From assembly GCA_963281255.1 (NCBI GenBank), contig OY725488.1:9707524-9771523 (forward strand): 64,000 bases of DNA, given 5' to 3'. The stretch comes from Aphrocallistes beatrix (taxonomy: Eukaryota; Porifera; Hexactinellida; Sceptrulophora; Aphrocallistidae). The notes under the pieces were generated by a model that was not told where the DNA came from, did not search any database, and saw only the letters and a list, made by a program, of their open reading frames with translations. The translations under genes were made by a program, and so were the position numbers. Below are positions 31,829 through 42,954 of the stretch, one piece after another. Position 1 is the first letter of the stretch; each line of letters opens with the position of its first letter.

Positions 31829-34333
31829 GGGAAACATGAATAAGACCGAACGGAATAAGACCGAATGGAATAAGACCGAAAAATTATTCTGCATTGGAAT
31901 AAGACCGAATAATCAAGACTGGAATAAGACCGAATTATTAAGACTGGAATAAGACCGAATTGTCAAAACTGGAATAAGACCGAATAGTTAAGACTGGAAT
32001 AAGACCGAATTATTTAGACTGGAATACTATGAACATTTTGCAACGAAGTAACTTTTTAGTCGCATTATTTTAACTTATTTGAAGTGTATTTAAACCTATT
32101 TTAGCAAGTTATAATACAGAATTTACAAGTACTTACGTATAGATTCAACAACGAATTTTAATAATCACTATATCTCTCATTTTTTGAAGGAATTCTTCGG
32201 CCAATTGATTTTAAGAAAAATTATAATTAAGGACAGCCTATAATGAACGTACAGAATTGGGCGCGCTCTATTAATACATGTAACTATCCAGGATACCGTT
32301 ATTATAATAAAGATATATGTATAAATAGTATATATATCAGATAATTCTGCATAATCTATTTGAGTTGTTTAAATGATGGAAAACTACGAAACTTTGGAAG
32401 GTCATCGTAAAGGTTCATTGATTTATCGATACGAAACACATTGTTTTATTAAAGACAGAGATCAAAATGGCGTGCGATACTTAAGATGCGTCAAATATAA
32501 GGACGGATGCCCCGCTCGGGCAAAGTTGCATTTAGAATTGAATGAATTTTCAGTTATAAAAGAACATGAAAATCACCTATCTACTGAAAGAGATATTGAG
32601 ATACTAAAGGTTAAATCAAAGCTCAAACGCAAGTCAGAATATTCTCAAGGAACACTTCGGGAAACATTTGATAATGAAGTAAATCAATCTGAGGTTGGTG
32701 GCTATATAAGCTTTGCTCAGATAGAAAGCACAATGTATAAAAGAAAAATACTTCATACCCCACAAGTCCCTTTAAATGCTGAAAATGCGATCTCTTCAAT
32801 GGAAGATTCCAATGATGAATATAAAATGTATCATTCTTTTTCTATTTATGAATCCGATGAAGTAGCGATTGGATTTATGAGTCCCAAATGGAAAAACTAT
32901 TTGTTTCCAACAGATCAATCAGAATTGCAGGCAGATGCTACATTCTATGTAGTTCCCAAACAGTTTTATCAACTATTAAATATATTCCTGCAGTACAAAT
33001 CTCATTCATTACCTGCCATTCATATTTTGATGTCAACAAAAACAGGGACGCTATACGATAAAGTTGTAGAGAAAATTAAAGAAATTCTTCCATTCGTTGC
33101 TACTATCATCAAGACAGATTTTGAAAGTTCATTATACAATTCGATTTCAAAGAATTTTCCGAACGCTAGAGTCAGTGGTTGCTTATTCTACTATGATAGA
33201 GCACTATACAAAACTGGAATTGTCAAAAATGGTTTGGCAAATATATATATTTCAAACCCAGAATTCAGACAATGGATAGAACTCTTAATGTGCTTACCAC
33301 TACTACCTACAGATCAGATTGTTCTTATGTTTAATTACATCAAACAAGAGAAACCTTTCTTATCACAATTGGAGGATGAAAAAGTAAAGAGGTTATTGAA
33401 GTATTATGAGCGATTCTGGCTGGGTCAAGTTGGCCCTTCTAGACTATCAGTTTTTGATGTCGAGAAACGTACTACAAATGATCTAGAGCGCAGTCATGCA
33501 AATTTGAAGAGTAAGTTTAAATCCCATAATCCGAATTACTGGGATTTCATCAAAAACTTAAACAAAGTAATCCGAACAGTCGAGACAGATATCCAGAGGA
33601 TTGATAATGATGTTCCAATTAGGCGTAAAAAAAGGCCAGCAATGATCGAGAAAGAGAAACAAATTTGCGCTCTTCAAAGAAAATTGATGAATAGTGAAAT
33701 TTCCCCGATTACTTATTTACGGACTATAACCCTTCAATATAAAGTCCAGTTTCAGAGCTTTGAAGGGATTGTTGAATCCGTTGAAGATATAGATGAAGCA
33801 AATGAAACAGAAACTTTTGTTGAAGATGTGAGCACAGAAAAAAATGACAAACTTTGTAGAATATGTTTAGTAAATGCATCAGATACCCTACTTTTGCCTT
33901 GCCGACATGCTCAAATATGTTTTAACTGTGCGGAGATACTAAATTCAGGTAATAACAATTGCCCTATTTGTAGAGAATCAATCGAATCCTACATCAAGAG
34001 ATATATGTAGTGCCACTGCTTCAATACAACTGTTATTTCATTCATTCTCATTATTGTGATGTGATAATTTATTGAAACATAAATTCCAACTTTGACAATT
34101 CGGTCTTATTCCAGTTTTGACAATTCGGTCTTATTCCAGTTTTGATAATTCGGTCTTATTCCAGTTTTAATAATTCGGTCTTATTCCAGTTTTAATAATT
34201 CGGTCTTATTCCAGTTTTGACAATTCGGTCTTATTCCAGTCCTATTTTTTTTCGGTCTTACTCCATTCGGTCTTATTCCAGTTTGGGAAAAATCTATTTT
34301 CCTACCAAATATTCGATCTTATTCAGTCAACCC
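31829..34333 (+). mobile_element. Complete Mutator-like (MULE) transposon
   Basis: The left end GGGAAACATGAATAAGAC and the right end (reverse strand GGGTTGACTGAATAAGAT) are imperfect terminal inverted repeats. They are flanked by the direct repeat CGCCAAGTG (31820-31828 and 34333-34341; 8 or 9 bases depending on the end base). Inside each end are arrays of the 25-base unit containing GGAATAAGACCGAA: five perfect-length units at 31896-32020, and at least five in inverted orientation at 34097-34221. Between them lies one intact transposase gene. TSD length and tandem subterminal repeats fit MULEs. The element looks intact and possibly recent. Confidence 0.9.
32373..34010 (+). CDS. MULE transposase with FLYWCH finger and C-terminal RING
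   Basis: A 545-residue intact frame starting at ATG. Residues about 5-75 form a FLYWCH-type zinc finger (YLRCVKYKDGCPARAKLHL then KEHENH). The MULE DDE core has its first acidic residue in ADATFYVVPKQFY (about 188), the second in IKTDFESSLYNSI (about 248), a zinc-knuckle-like segment VSGCLFYYDRALYK, and the glutamate in NDLERSHANLKSKF (about 370). Residues about 495-540 are a complete RING finger, CRICLVNASDTLLLPCRHAQ and then C-x2-C ... CPICRESIESYI, most like the RING of IAP proteins. The RING suggests E3 ubiquitin ligase activity; the transposase would cut and insert the element. No intron is needed. All expected catalytic residues are present. Confidence 0.85.
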   Translation: MMENYETLEGHRKGSLIYRYETHCFIKDRDQNGVRYLRCVKYKDGCPARAKLHLELNEFSVIKEHENHLSTERDIEILKVKSKLKRKSEYSQGTLRETFDNEVNQSEVGGYISFAQIESTMYKRKILHTPQVPLNAENAISSMEDSNDEYKMYHSFSIYESDEVAIGFMSPKWKNYLFPTDQSELQADATFYVVPKQFYQLLNIFLQYKSHSLPAIHILMSTKTGTLYDKVVEKIKEILPFVATIIKTDFESSLYNSISKNFPNARVSGCLFYYDRALYKTGIVKNGLANIYISNPEFRQWIELLMCLPLLPTDQIVLMFNYIKQEKPFLSQLEDEKVKRLLKYYERFWLGQVGPSRLSVFDVEKRTTNDLERSHANLKSKFKSHNPNYWDFIKNLNKVIRTVETDIQRIDNDVPIRRKKRPAMIEKEKQICALQRKLMNSEISPITYLRTITLQYKVQFQSFEGIVESVEDIDEANETETFVEDVSTEKNDKLCRICLVNASDTLLLPCRHAQICFNCAEILNSGNNNCPICRESIESYIKRYM

Positions 34334-34341
34334 GCCAAGTG

Positions 34342-35480
34342 TGGGTACCTGGGGGTGGTCCTCCTAGGTCTGGACCCTGGGGAGGGCGCTCCCCCCAGAT
34401 TTGGAGACTGTGGGGGGCAGTGGTGCTGGGCAGTGGAACAGTGGAGGAAGCTGTGCTATGGCAGGACTCGACACAAACTTATAGGTTACAAATCAACCCC
34501 AAATTATGCTAATTGAGTCTATATATCCCATATATATCCCAATTACATTTTAGTCAAATATTTTTTTAAAAATGTCTATGACTTGAATTCAAGCCATGAT
34601 GTCTAATTGATAGGCGTACAAATAGATACTATAATTGAAAGCTATGCTGCATGCGAAAATGTCTGACATATTGAAAGAATGTTTGTGTCAATTTTGATCT
34701 GATTGAGCCTCAAGAATTTCAAGATCATGTGGACAGATGTATTGCACTGTCCACAATAACGGGATTAAATTCAATAATTGACCAATCATGGTTCATGGCT
34801 CTTTATTTATTGGTACAGCTGAAGGTTAACTAACAAATTCATAGGTCAATGGCTCTACTATTTTCCTAAAGGTTCGCTCTACCAATTAGAGAAGTTTTTG
34901 TTACCTGATTGAAAGAAAATAAATTCAGAATAGTAAAAAGAGAATACTGGGAAATAGCCAAGATATGGTTTAGCTATACTGTAATCAATTTCTTCAGTGC
35001 TCTCTACAGTTTGTATTAGTGCATATTTAGCAACCTGATATTGATTACATAATCAAGTTTATTAGTAAAGATTAAAGTGCTTTTCTTGCGAGTTCAACTG
35101 AGAATCTATTCATACGTATCTTCCCATAACCTTCATTGGTATCATGATATTTCAACATTACAATTTGTTGAGCATTTTTACAACTTATGCACCTGAGCTA
35201 TGCAAACTTTGTTTATATCAAAAAGGTAATCTAATACCATAATTCAATATTAAGCAAAGATATGATGCAACTATTAAGTTTTGATTCGTTTCCAAATTAA
35301 ATACGTATATACTTTTTTTTCTTGAATAAACGTCTCATCGATCTTTAAACTGTTGAATAATGATTATAAAAATCATTAAGATCCTCTTTTTATGACAAAT
35401 TACTCGAGATTGGCAAAATATTATATGATTCCTAAATTAGTAATATTTACCTAAAAAAAACTTCATTTTCGTTCTGTCAC
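34342..35480. other. No gene seen between MULE and NHL region
   Basis: Bases 34342-34460 are GC-rich with repeated 'ggggg' runs ('tgggtacctgggggtgg'), the empty target of the MULE insertion. The rest is AT-rich without a supportable open frame. Confidence 0.6.
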
Positions 35481-35484
35481 ACAC

Positions 35485-35580
35485 TCCAGCACCCTCGAGG
35501 GGAAGGACTGTCCGGGAATGGAGAGCACTCCTTTGTCACAGAACCTGTCCTGAGGGGAGTTCTATCCTGACAGAGTTGAG
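35485..35580. repeat. Fragment of the NHL upstream module (copy 2)
   Basis: The wording 'ggagagcactcctttgtcac' and 'gaacctgtcct' repeats that at 1-130, 40130-40170 and 47500-47540. It is about 900 bases upstream of an intact NHL gene, as in the other copies, with unrelated DNA in between. Confidence 0.6.
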
Positions 35581-36492
35581 GCCAATTGCATATGTTCAAT
35601 TACAATTATGATTCAATCATTACAAGACAGGTAAAATGTTTAATTATTTATGACTATACTTATGGATGTTCGAAAAAGTTCCAATTACAAATACATTTGG
35701 ATTTTTCCCTCAATTAATTACGATTACATTGTATTATTATTGACTATTACTATTATAGAAGGATGAATAATCTACATTTTAAGAATAAAGATATTATCTT
35801 GCTGATTTAGAATGAAAATGACCGCTAATGGTATTGCAGAAGGATCGAATTGATAAAAAATGGAAGAACAAATTGTAAATGGTTATTGAGTGAACTACGT
35901 TCAATTTACAAATAGAAAGTTCTAATATTGTATATAATTGTACTTTGGACATTTTACCCCTATCTATTAATTTATCTCTTAGAATAATTTAAGTATAAAA
36001 CAATATTGTACACTCTATTAGAAATTTAGAATATCTTTTGCATACAAGTAGTATCTTCTTATCTTTTTGGCACCTCTAGCACTTTTTTAAACATCATGAT
36101 CATTATTGATTTATGTGATTGAAGTTTCAGGCTGAAACTCTAGAGTTCTGCTTGAATAATGAATATCTAAATATAACAAAGTGAGATCGGCGTCTTAATT
36201 AATAACTTAAATGGCCCTAGATTTTTGCTCATTTCTGATTAAGTGATTTTGGGCAGGTAACCGTAGAAGTGTGGGATCTTTGCTATAAATAGAAATGACC
36301 CTTGATTGTGTGATAAGTTGATAGTTTCGTCTGTGAATTGGACAAACTAGAGCAAGTGGCAAGATACTCTGTTCTCAAAAATCAGCCCTCTGTTGCTGGT
36401 AGTGTCTTTGACCAATTAGTCACATATAACAGTCTAGCTTTGACAAATTAGATTTGTTTTATCAGTGAATAGAATTGAACAGTGAAGAGGTA

Positions 36493-37791
36493 ATGGCAGA
36501 AGCAGATACAGGATTTGATCCTGTTAGTCTATTCCCTCTCCCTGTGAGTCACAAGCTCCAGGCTAGATTGAATCAGTTGAAGGAAGTGATTGAGAATCAG
36601 AAGATGGAAGTGAGGAGAATTGGGAGAGAGATGAGACGTCTCATTGAGGAGAAGGAAAATGAAATTATCAAAGAATTGGACTCTATTTGGAATGAAGCAA
36701 ATGCTAGAATTGACAGAAAGAAAGAAGAGGTTCAGAAAAAGATTGAGGAGATTGAAAAGCGTAACAAAGAAATGTCGAAAAACTATGACGAAATGAAGAA
36801 ACTCTTCAAAGAAATTAATCAAACTTTGCCACCACATTCTCTTCCTCAGATCTCTGAAGCAGTTAAATCAGCAAAGAGAGAATTTGATCATACCATTCCT
36901 TACCTGAACCTATCTTGGAGAGTAGACGTGTTGAGACATAGTATAAATGGGATGTGTCACGTGGAGCAAGTGTTTAGAGAAGAAACCACTCCTTTCCAAC
37001 TGACATGGATTCAGTGTGAGAGAGGAGATGAAGAGGTACAACTTCATTATCCTAGTAGCATAGCAATTAACTATGTTAATGGGAATATTTATGCAACTGA
37101 TTACTATAAAAATCGAGTTCAAATTTTCTCTAAAGAAGGAGAATGGATCCGATCTTTGAAAAACGAGGGAATAATGAAACCTCTGAAAGTATTGATTCAA
37201 GCTGATTCAATTTACTTGATGTGTTGCCACCTAGTTCTAAATTTCCATAAATCCGAGGAGAAGATTATTGAGAGTTCTAAAGATTTTGACTTTTCTCTTC
37301 GAGGTATCTGCGCAGATAAATCCCACATTTATGTCTCTACGTATACAGGAATGAAATTAATATTTTTTACACATAAATTGATAGAACAGAAACAAATAAC
37401 GTTAAATCCTCAATCATACTTGTATAATGTAGAATCGAATCTCAGAGATATGGCCCTAGCTCGAGAAGAGTTCTATGTTTTACTATCTCACACAGAATTT
37501 CCCATCCAGACATTCAGCAGGGAAGGAATTCTTAAGAGGTGTATTATCCATATAGATCTGATCGGAGACAGCTACTACTTCTGTCTGGATCAACAGCTTC
37601 ATCTGATTGTTTCAGATAGAGGAGATTCTAAAGTGAAAATAATCTCCAATGATGGGAAGCTGCTGAATGAGATATCTCGACATGAAGGAGAGTTCACTCG
37701 GTTAGCTGGAGTAGCAATATATCCGCTAGGTTGTGTTGTTACAGTGGACAGGAGTCAGAAGAATATGCTGCAAGCTTTCTCTCCTCTCTGA
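36493..37791 (+). CDS. Coiled-coil/NHL-repeat protein E (intact, 432 aa)
   Basis: The single-exon frame starts at the ATG of MAEADTGFDPVS. The in-frame TTG 18 bases upstream lies in a 5' leader ('gaattgaacagtgaagag') that all members of this subgroup share. Residues about 15-110 are a coiled coil rich in Glu/Lys (KKIEEIEKRNKEMSKNYDEM). The linker signature is LSWRVDVLRHSINGMCHVEQ. The propeller starts near residue 175 (PSSIAINYVNGNIYATDYY), and later blades include GICADKSHIYVSTY and LHLIVSDRGDSKVKI. No RING or B-box. This is the only intact member of a subgroup whose other copies (754, 40648, 47801) are broken. It is therefore the likely functional source. Confidence 0.87.
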   Translation: MAEADTGFDPVSLFPLPVSHKLQARLNQLKEVIENQKMEVRRIGREMRRLIEEKENEIIKELDSIWNEANARIDRKKEEVQKKIEEIEKRNKEMSKNYDEMKKLFKEINQTLPPHSLPQISEAVKSAKREFDHTIPYLNLSWRVDVLRHSINGMCHVEQVFREETTPFQLTWIQCERGDEEVQLHYPSSIAINYVNGNIYATDYYKNRVQIFSKEGEWIRSLKNEGIMKPLKVLIQADSIYLMCCHLVLNFHKSEEKIIESSKDFDFSLRGICADKSHIYVSTYTGMKLIFFTHKLIEQKQITLNPQSYLYNVESNLRDMALAREEFYVLLSHTEFPIQTFSREGILKRCIIHIDLIGDSYYFCLDQQLHLIVSDRGDSKVKIISNDGKLLNEISRHEGEFTRLAGVAIYPLGCVVTVDRSQKNMLQAFSPL

Positions 37792-37794
37792 GTT

Positions 37795-38612
37795 CAATCA
37801 AACATATATATCGAATTATGAATTTTTCTTGCTTAATCGCTACTTATGTTTTGGATTTTTATTACATTTCCTTTCGAATTCTAATTTTTCCTAAATATTT
37901 ATATTATCATGATATTCTCATTATTACTTATTGCCTAATCTTAACTGAATATTGCTTGTAATAGGGATAAAATGGAAGTTAGTGAGAAAATCTCGCTGTG
38001 ATGTGTTATGATTCCATACTTTCCCTCAATAACCAATAAGTGCATCGCTGTCAGCATTTAGGTTACCTTTGTACAGAAACTTTCAACTTTGCATAGCTTT
38101 TAAATAATAGAGACTTAACGAAGGGAATTTCTTTTTCTAATCGGGCACAATTAATGCGTTTTCTGCTTTTCCACCCTACTTGTATCCATTGTCTGAATCG
38201 TAAGTTGCAACAATATTCTAGCCGACATATGTAAATTTCAATTTTCAAAAGCAAAGAGTACCTGAACTTCAGAGTTTTTGTAAATTCTTAAACGAGCTCT
38301 CCGTTTCTCATTCTTCTGTCGCATCAAATCAGAATCGGACTCGAATTCCATTCGAGTTCGGGTTCAGTATCTAGTCGAATATATTTAGTACATTTATGCA
38401 CTTTAATCATGTCTAGAGTATATTTGCTAATTCGGGATGGGTCGAATTCTAAAATTTGAACCCAATATCAACGCATCAAATGTTTATAAATTTAAGGATC
38501 TTTTGAAAAACCATTGACTTAAATTGATTGTTGAAACGAGATATATACTGATAGCAAGATTTAATAGATAAATTTGCGATCACAAAGTTAAAGTATAAAT
38601 GAGTAATAATAT
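37795..38612. repeat. Segmental duplication shared with 1950-2490
   Basis: From about 37954 onward the sequence is nearly collinear with 1952-2490, ending where both run into the minus-strand NHL gene or its fragment. No gene is seen in the spacer itself. Confidence 0.75.
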
Positions 38613-39644
38613 CTAATACAAGTTTAATATACCATTATCAACATCAACACAAATAATAATATTATCATGAGTTACTGCAATTCCTTTAGGTTTATAGTTA
38701 CACTCAATACTATGAAATAACTGACCATCTAAAGTGTATATTTGTATTATTTTCCTTTTAGTATCACTAATTAGAATATTATCAAACTTATCAAAACATA
38801 GAAATATATTAGTGCCACCTCTCAAGCTTATAATATTGTTCAGTACATCTCCTAACTTGGAAAATACATGTACATTATGATGTTTACTATTATCAGCTAC
38901 AAACACTTTATTATTATTTACTTTAACATCTTGTGGATTCACTAAATTCTTATCTCCTAATTGTCTATTCAATTTCATATCTAAACATAAAACTACTATT
39001 CTATTATTATTACGGTCTGCTACAAACGCTTCACTATTATCTACTGATAGACCAAATGGACAATTAAGGTTTGGCTCACTCTTGCATTCTAATTGATAGT
39101 TTTGTGTTTTATATTTTAGGACTTTATTCAGTTCATAATCAGTTACGAACAACCAATCATTGTACAGAGCTATGGAGTGAGGCCGATCTAACTCTCCCTT
39201 ACCAATTTCTCTAATCAACTGACCTTCCAAACTAACTAACTGAATTCTACTGTTCAACGTGTCAGCTATGAATATATTCCCTTTCCCATCTACCGCTACA
39301 CCAAATGGATAATTCAGTTCTACTCTACTCTTCCCATACTCGCCTATAGACCTAATAGGATGTGCTTTCGTGCGTTATACGGGAGCCACATCTTGTATAG
39401 ATCCAAACAGCTTTATCTGTTGTAATAGATCCCCCAGGAGGGATGTGTCGAGGTGAGGAAGTGGGATGGGAGTTGGCTGTTGTAATCCTTCTTTCCCTTC
39501 TTTCACCTTCTCGATTTGTTGTTTTTGTAGGTCGACTATGAGATTCCGCTCTAGTGTCGTATCTTTGATCGCTTGGATCAACTGATCCAGATCCTTGATC
39601 TGTTTCTGTCTCATCTGTTCTTTGCTGAAGTAGTTAGAACTCAT
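38613..39644 (-). pseudogene. Coiled-coil/NHL protein F, interrupted by one stop
   Basis: One continuous frame of 343 codons starts at the ATG of MSSNYFSKEQMRQ. It is broken only by a TAA at 39375-39377 (after GSIQDVAPV). Before the stop are a coiled coil (IKDLDQLIQAIKDTTLERN) and a Pro-rich hinge. After it are RSIGEYGKSRVELNYPFGVA, NIFIADTLNSRIQ, WLFVTDYELNKVLKY, AFVADRNNNRIVVL and two more NHL blades, closer to canonical NHL (GVAVDGKGN) than the other families here. The stop could be a genuine mutation, readthrough site or sequencing error. Its C-terminal half was duplicated to 2494-2829. Confidence 0.75.
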
Positions 39645-39689
39645 CTCATACAGCTCTACCAGCCTTCCTCCCTCGGACTTCCTCCTCGA

Positions 39690-40160
39690 GATGTGGACAG
39701 TCCTTCTCCTCGAGGGTGCTGGAGTAGATGGAAGAGCTGTGAGGATTGGGATCGTCCGTCCCGTCGAGGGACAGCGGGACTGTAGAATGCTCGGAGATGA
39801 AGTGGATTGTGTCGCTTACTCGTCCATCTTCTTCGTGGAGATGTCCACCCGTCCCATCTCCACGAGGAGACTGATGAGAATCTCTGACAGCATTCCTGAT
39901 AGAGCATGTATCAGTCTGCAGGAGTGTCTTAATCTGTCCTCCTCCGGGTAGAACACAGCCCAAAGGGGAAGCAGTAGGAGATTTCATGGAAGAACTCCTC
40001 GGGGCGGCTGACGGCTGTTGTTCTCCACTGGCGGCTGTTCTCCACTGTAACAAGGCGTCCTCCTCGGAGTTAACACGGGCCAGAAACGTCCAAACGCCTC
40101 TAGCAGGTAGGAAGAGAGTTGGTAGAAGGTATGGAGAACACTCTTTTGTCACAGAATCTG
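39690..40160. repeat. Duplicated module upstream of NHL copies (partner 47090-47540)
   Basis: Nearly identical to 47090-47540 and, in part, to the start of the window. Read on the minus strand it gives decayed coding text, such as LIHALSGMLSEILISLLVEM, which is interrupted by stops. It may derive from an exon of an unidentified gene lying upstream of gene F. On the plus strand it supplies the 5' flank of NHL copy G. Confidence 0.65.
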
Positions 40161-40647
40161 TCCTAGATCTATCTGAAGGGGATCTCTATACTGAAGATAG
40201 CGAATCCTATTTATTGAACAGTAAATTTGTATATCTTATATTTACTTTGTTTGTTTGTTTAATATTCTAAAGTTCTTATAGCATATATATATGTTTTGAG
40301 AAAAATCTCTCTTTTCCTTATATACATCATTTTATATAATTAATTTCTCCATCAACGCTTACTAGCTTCTATTTAATGTCCTGTATATTCAAGGTATAAT
40401 CCAATACAACGTTGGAATCATGTCCACTTTTCAGTGTCGATATGAATCTGATTCCAACTCTGGTCCTAATGATTTGCTCAAATCATTACTGGTATTGCCA
40501 GTGATATGACAGAGGTTCAAAAAGTGACATCGTTAAATATATGAATTTGACCTTCATTTCCTCTTAATTGTGAATCATTTTGTTTATATTATCTCTGATT
40601 CATTTGAATCGGTTAATCTTTGATTAGAATTGAACAGTGAAGAGAGA

Positions 40648-41574
40648 ATGGCAGAAGCAGATTCAGGATCTGGTCCTGTCAGTCTATTCCCTGTAAGTAA
40701 CAAGCTCCAGGTTAGAATGAATCTGTTGAAGGAAGTGATTGAGAGTCAAAAGTTGGAAGTGAGGAGAATTGGAAGAGAAATGAGGAGTCTCATCGAGAAG
40801 AAAGAAAATGAAATTATCAAAGAATTGGACGCTATTTGGGATGAATCGAATGCTAGAATTGACAGAAAGAAAGAAGAAGTTGAGAAAGATATTGAAGAGA
40901 TTGAAACGCGTAACAGGGAAATGAATAAAAACTATGACGAAATGAAGAAAGTTTTTGAACGGATAAATCAAAAATTACTTTCTCTTCCTCCTATTTCTGA
41001 AGCAGTAGAATCAGCAGAGAGAGAATTGAATATCAGCATTCTTAACTGAATCTATCCTGGAGAGTAGATGTGTTGAAGGAAAGTATAAATAGAATGTGTC
41101 GCGTGGAACAAGTGTTTAAGGATGAAGCTACTCCTTTCCAACTGAGATGGAGTAAGTGTGAGAAAGTAGATGGAGAAACACAATTGGATTATCCTTGTAG
41201 CATAGCAATTAACAATGTTAATGAGAATATTTATGTAACTGACTTCAATAAACATCGAATTCAAATTTTCTCAAAAGAAGGCGAATGGATCAGATCTTTG
41301 AAAAACGAAAAGACGATCAATCCTCAGAACATTTTCATTCAAACTGATTTGATCTATTTACAGTGTGACAAGATGGTCCTAATTTTCACTGCATCAGATG
41401 AGAAAATGATTCAGAGTTCTAAATCTTTTCACTCTTCACTCCGTGGAATCTGTGCGGATAATTCTCACGTTTATGTCGGTTTTTGGACAGAAATGAAATT
41501 GATTTTCTTCTCTCCGAATCTGAATGAAGAAAAACAGATAACTTTGAATCCTCAATCATTTAAATTAGACTCAA
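40648..41574 (+). pseudogene. NHL-repeat pseudogene G (truncated)
   Basis: The copy starts at the ATG MAEADSGSG and reads a complete coiled coil. It is stopped at 41047 by a one-base deletion in what gene E reads as PYLNLSW (here 'attcttaactga'). The next block (41070-41574) continues the linker and blades 1-3, with FNKHRIQIFSKEGEW. At about 41574 NHL sequence stops and unrelated coding text begins. The same 'attcttaactga' change is present in copy I at 48192. Confidence 0.85.
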
Positions 41575-41579
41575 AATCC

Positions 41580-41940
41580 GAGTCAGAAAACAGAAGAAGT
41601 CCCACGTACTCTTGCCCCTCCTCCTCTCGAATTACCAGAAGATCTGTTCGCGTCTGTTGCCTTACCAAAAGCAACAAAGAGTTCCAAATCTGGTATCAAG
41701 CAAGAAACTGCACCTGATCCAATCGCTCAACCTCAAGCCAAGCCGGACTTACCTGACATCAATTTTCAGGAGAATTCTGTGATAAAAGAAAGACCGAAGA
41801 AGACGCATAAGGTAGTGAAACGAACAGATGAACCGTTGTTTAGTGATGATTTATTCGGTGAAATACCAGAGTCTAAACCAAAATCAAAAAAGTTCATCAA
41901 GGAATTTGATCCATCTTCCATAGACGATATTTTTGATTGA
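41580..41940 (+). pseudogene. 3' terminal piece of an unidentified protein fused to NHL copy G
   Basis: After the NHL break the sequence reads in another frame as a low-complexity acidic tail: ELPEDLFASVALPKATKSSK, then RTDEPLFSDDLFGEIPES and FDPSSIDDIFD before TGA. Repeated LF-x-DD/DIF motifs resemble the tails of adaptor-type proteins such as the WASH subunit FAM21, but I cannot identify it. It is probably the transplanted last exon of another gene. It has no start of its own. Confidence 0.45.
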
Positions 41941-42324
41941 GGATATATGTACAATATGCTAAATATATAAATGGTTTTAATATGAATTATAAAGTTTATG
42001 ATAACGGCACAGCCATATCTATTGAGATTTCACATGAATGTGTTATGTGTGAATGATATGTCTAGGTTTATCAGCTATAATACAATTAATAATCAAGACT
42101 ATGATAGCCTACCAGGTATTTCCTATCCTGTAATCTAAATTGTTAAATATGCTAGGTATTTTATGATCAATTGGAAGCTTTAAGAATATCTGAAACTGCT
42201 CTATTTCACTCATATTGATTTGTTAAGTGTTTTATTTGAAACGTTATTGGTTAAGTAAATTGATTCTATCCATATCTTGCTAGTTCAGATCACTACGCAC
42301 ACTTTTATTAATATATATATAGTA

Positions 42325-42705
42325 ACTCATACCATTCACATATTATCACTTTCAAAGTGCGAAATTCGGATACTGCATATTAAAATATTATATATTAGCC
42401 GTTGAGTACTCGCTTTTAGCTCAAAATAAGAATTTTTTAAAAGGTGTGAAAATATGTATATATACATATGCTAATAATTCATAAAATATTCACATTATTA
42501 CTTTTAAAATGTGAAAATCGGATTCCACATATTAAAATACCCTAGATTAGTCGTTGAGAACTCGCTTTTAAGTCAAAATAAGGGTTTTTTTCAAAAAGTG
42601 TGAAAATATGTACTTAGTATATATGCATATGTTAGAAACTCATAAAATACTTAGATTATCACTTTCAAAGTGCGAAATTCGGAATCAACATATCAAAATA
42701 TCAAA
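42325..42705. repeat. Tandem repeat, period about 150-162 bases
   Basis: Three imperfect copies share 'actttcaaagtgcgaaattc' or the variant 'cttttaaaatgtgaaaatcg', followed by 'aaatat' and 'tcgttgagaactcgc'. Each copy contains a small palindrome (CACTTTCAAAGTG). The unit has no coding frame. It lies in AT-rich DNA between NHL copies G and H. The rest of 41941-43380 has no gene. Confidence 0.65.
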
Positions 42706-42954
42706 CATATTTAGAAATAGGGTCATTGAAATATTTCCATGTATCAGGCACTTCGCATGATGATTCACATGATGACGCAAACAATAATGAGAGAATGATA
42801 ATGAAATGCTACTCAATCATAGGCTATGACTCTTATGAAAATTGTTACAAATTAAATAGTAGAAATAGGCTTTGTTTAGTAAAAATAATGCTGACAACAA
42901 GAAAATTTGTATAATGCGTATGGAAAATTGTATATCGTATATTTTCCCAATGAG

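Noticed and set aside
31896..34221. Regular 25-base repeats that could suggest a CRISPR-like array
   Set aside because: Units are contiguous without unique spacers, lie inverted at both ends of a transposon, and the genome is eukaryotic.
39986..40270. Plus-strand frame of 94 codons in the NHL upstream module
   Set aside because: Starts and ends at chance positions, is duplicated as flank DNA, and is not retained in the other copies.
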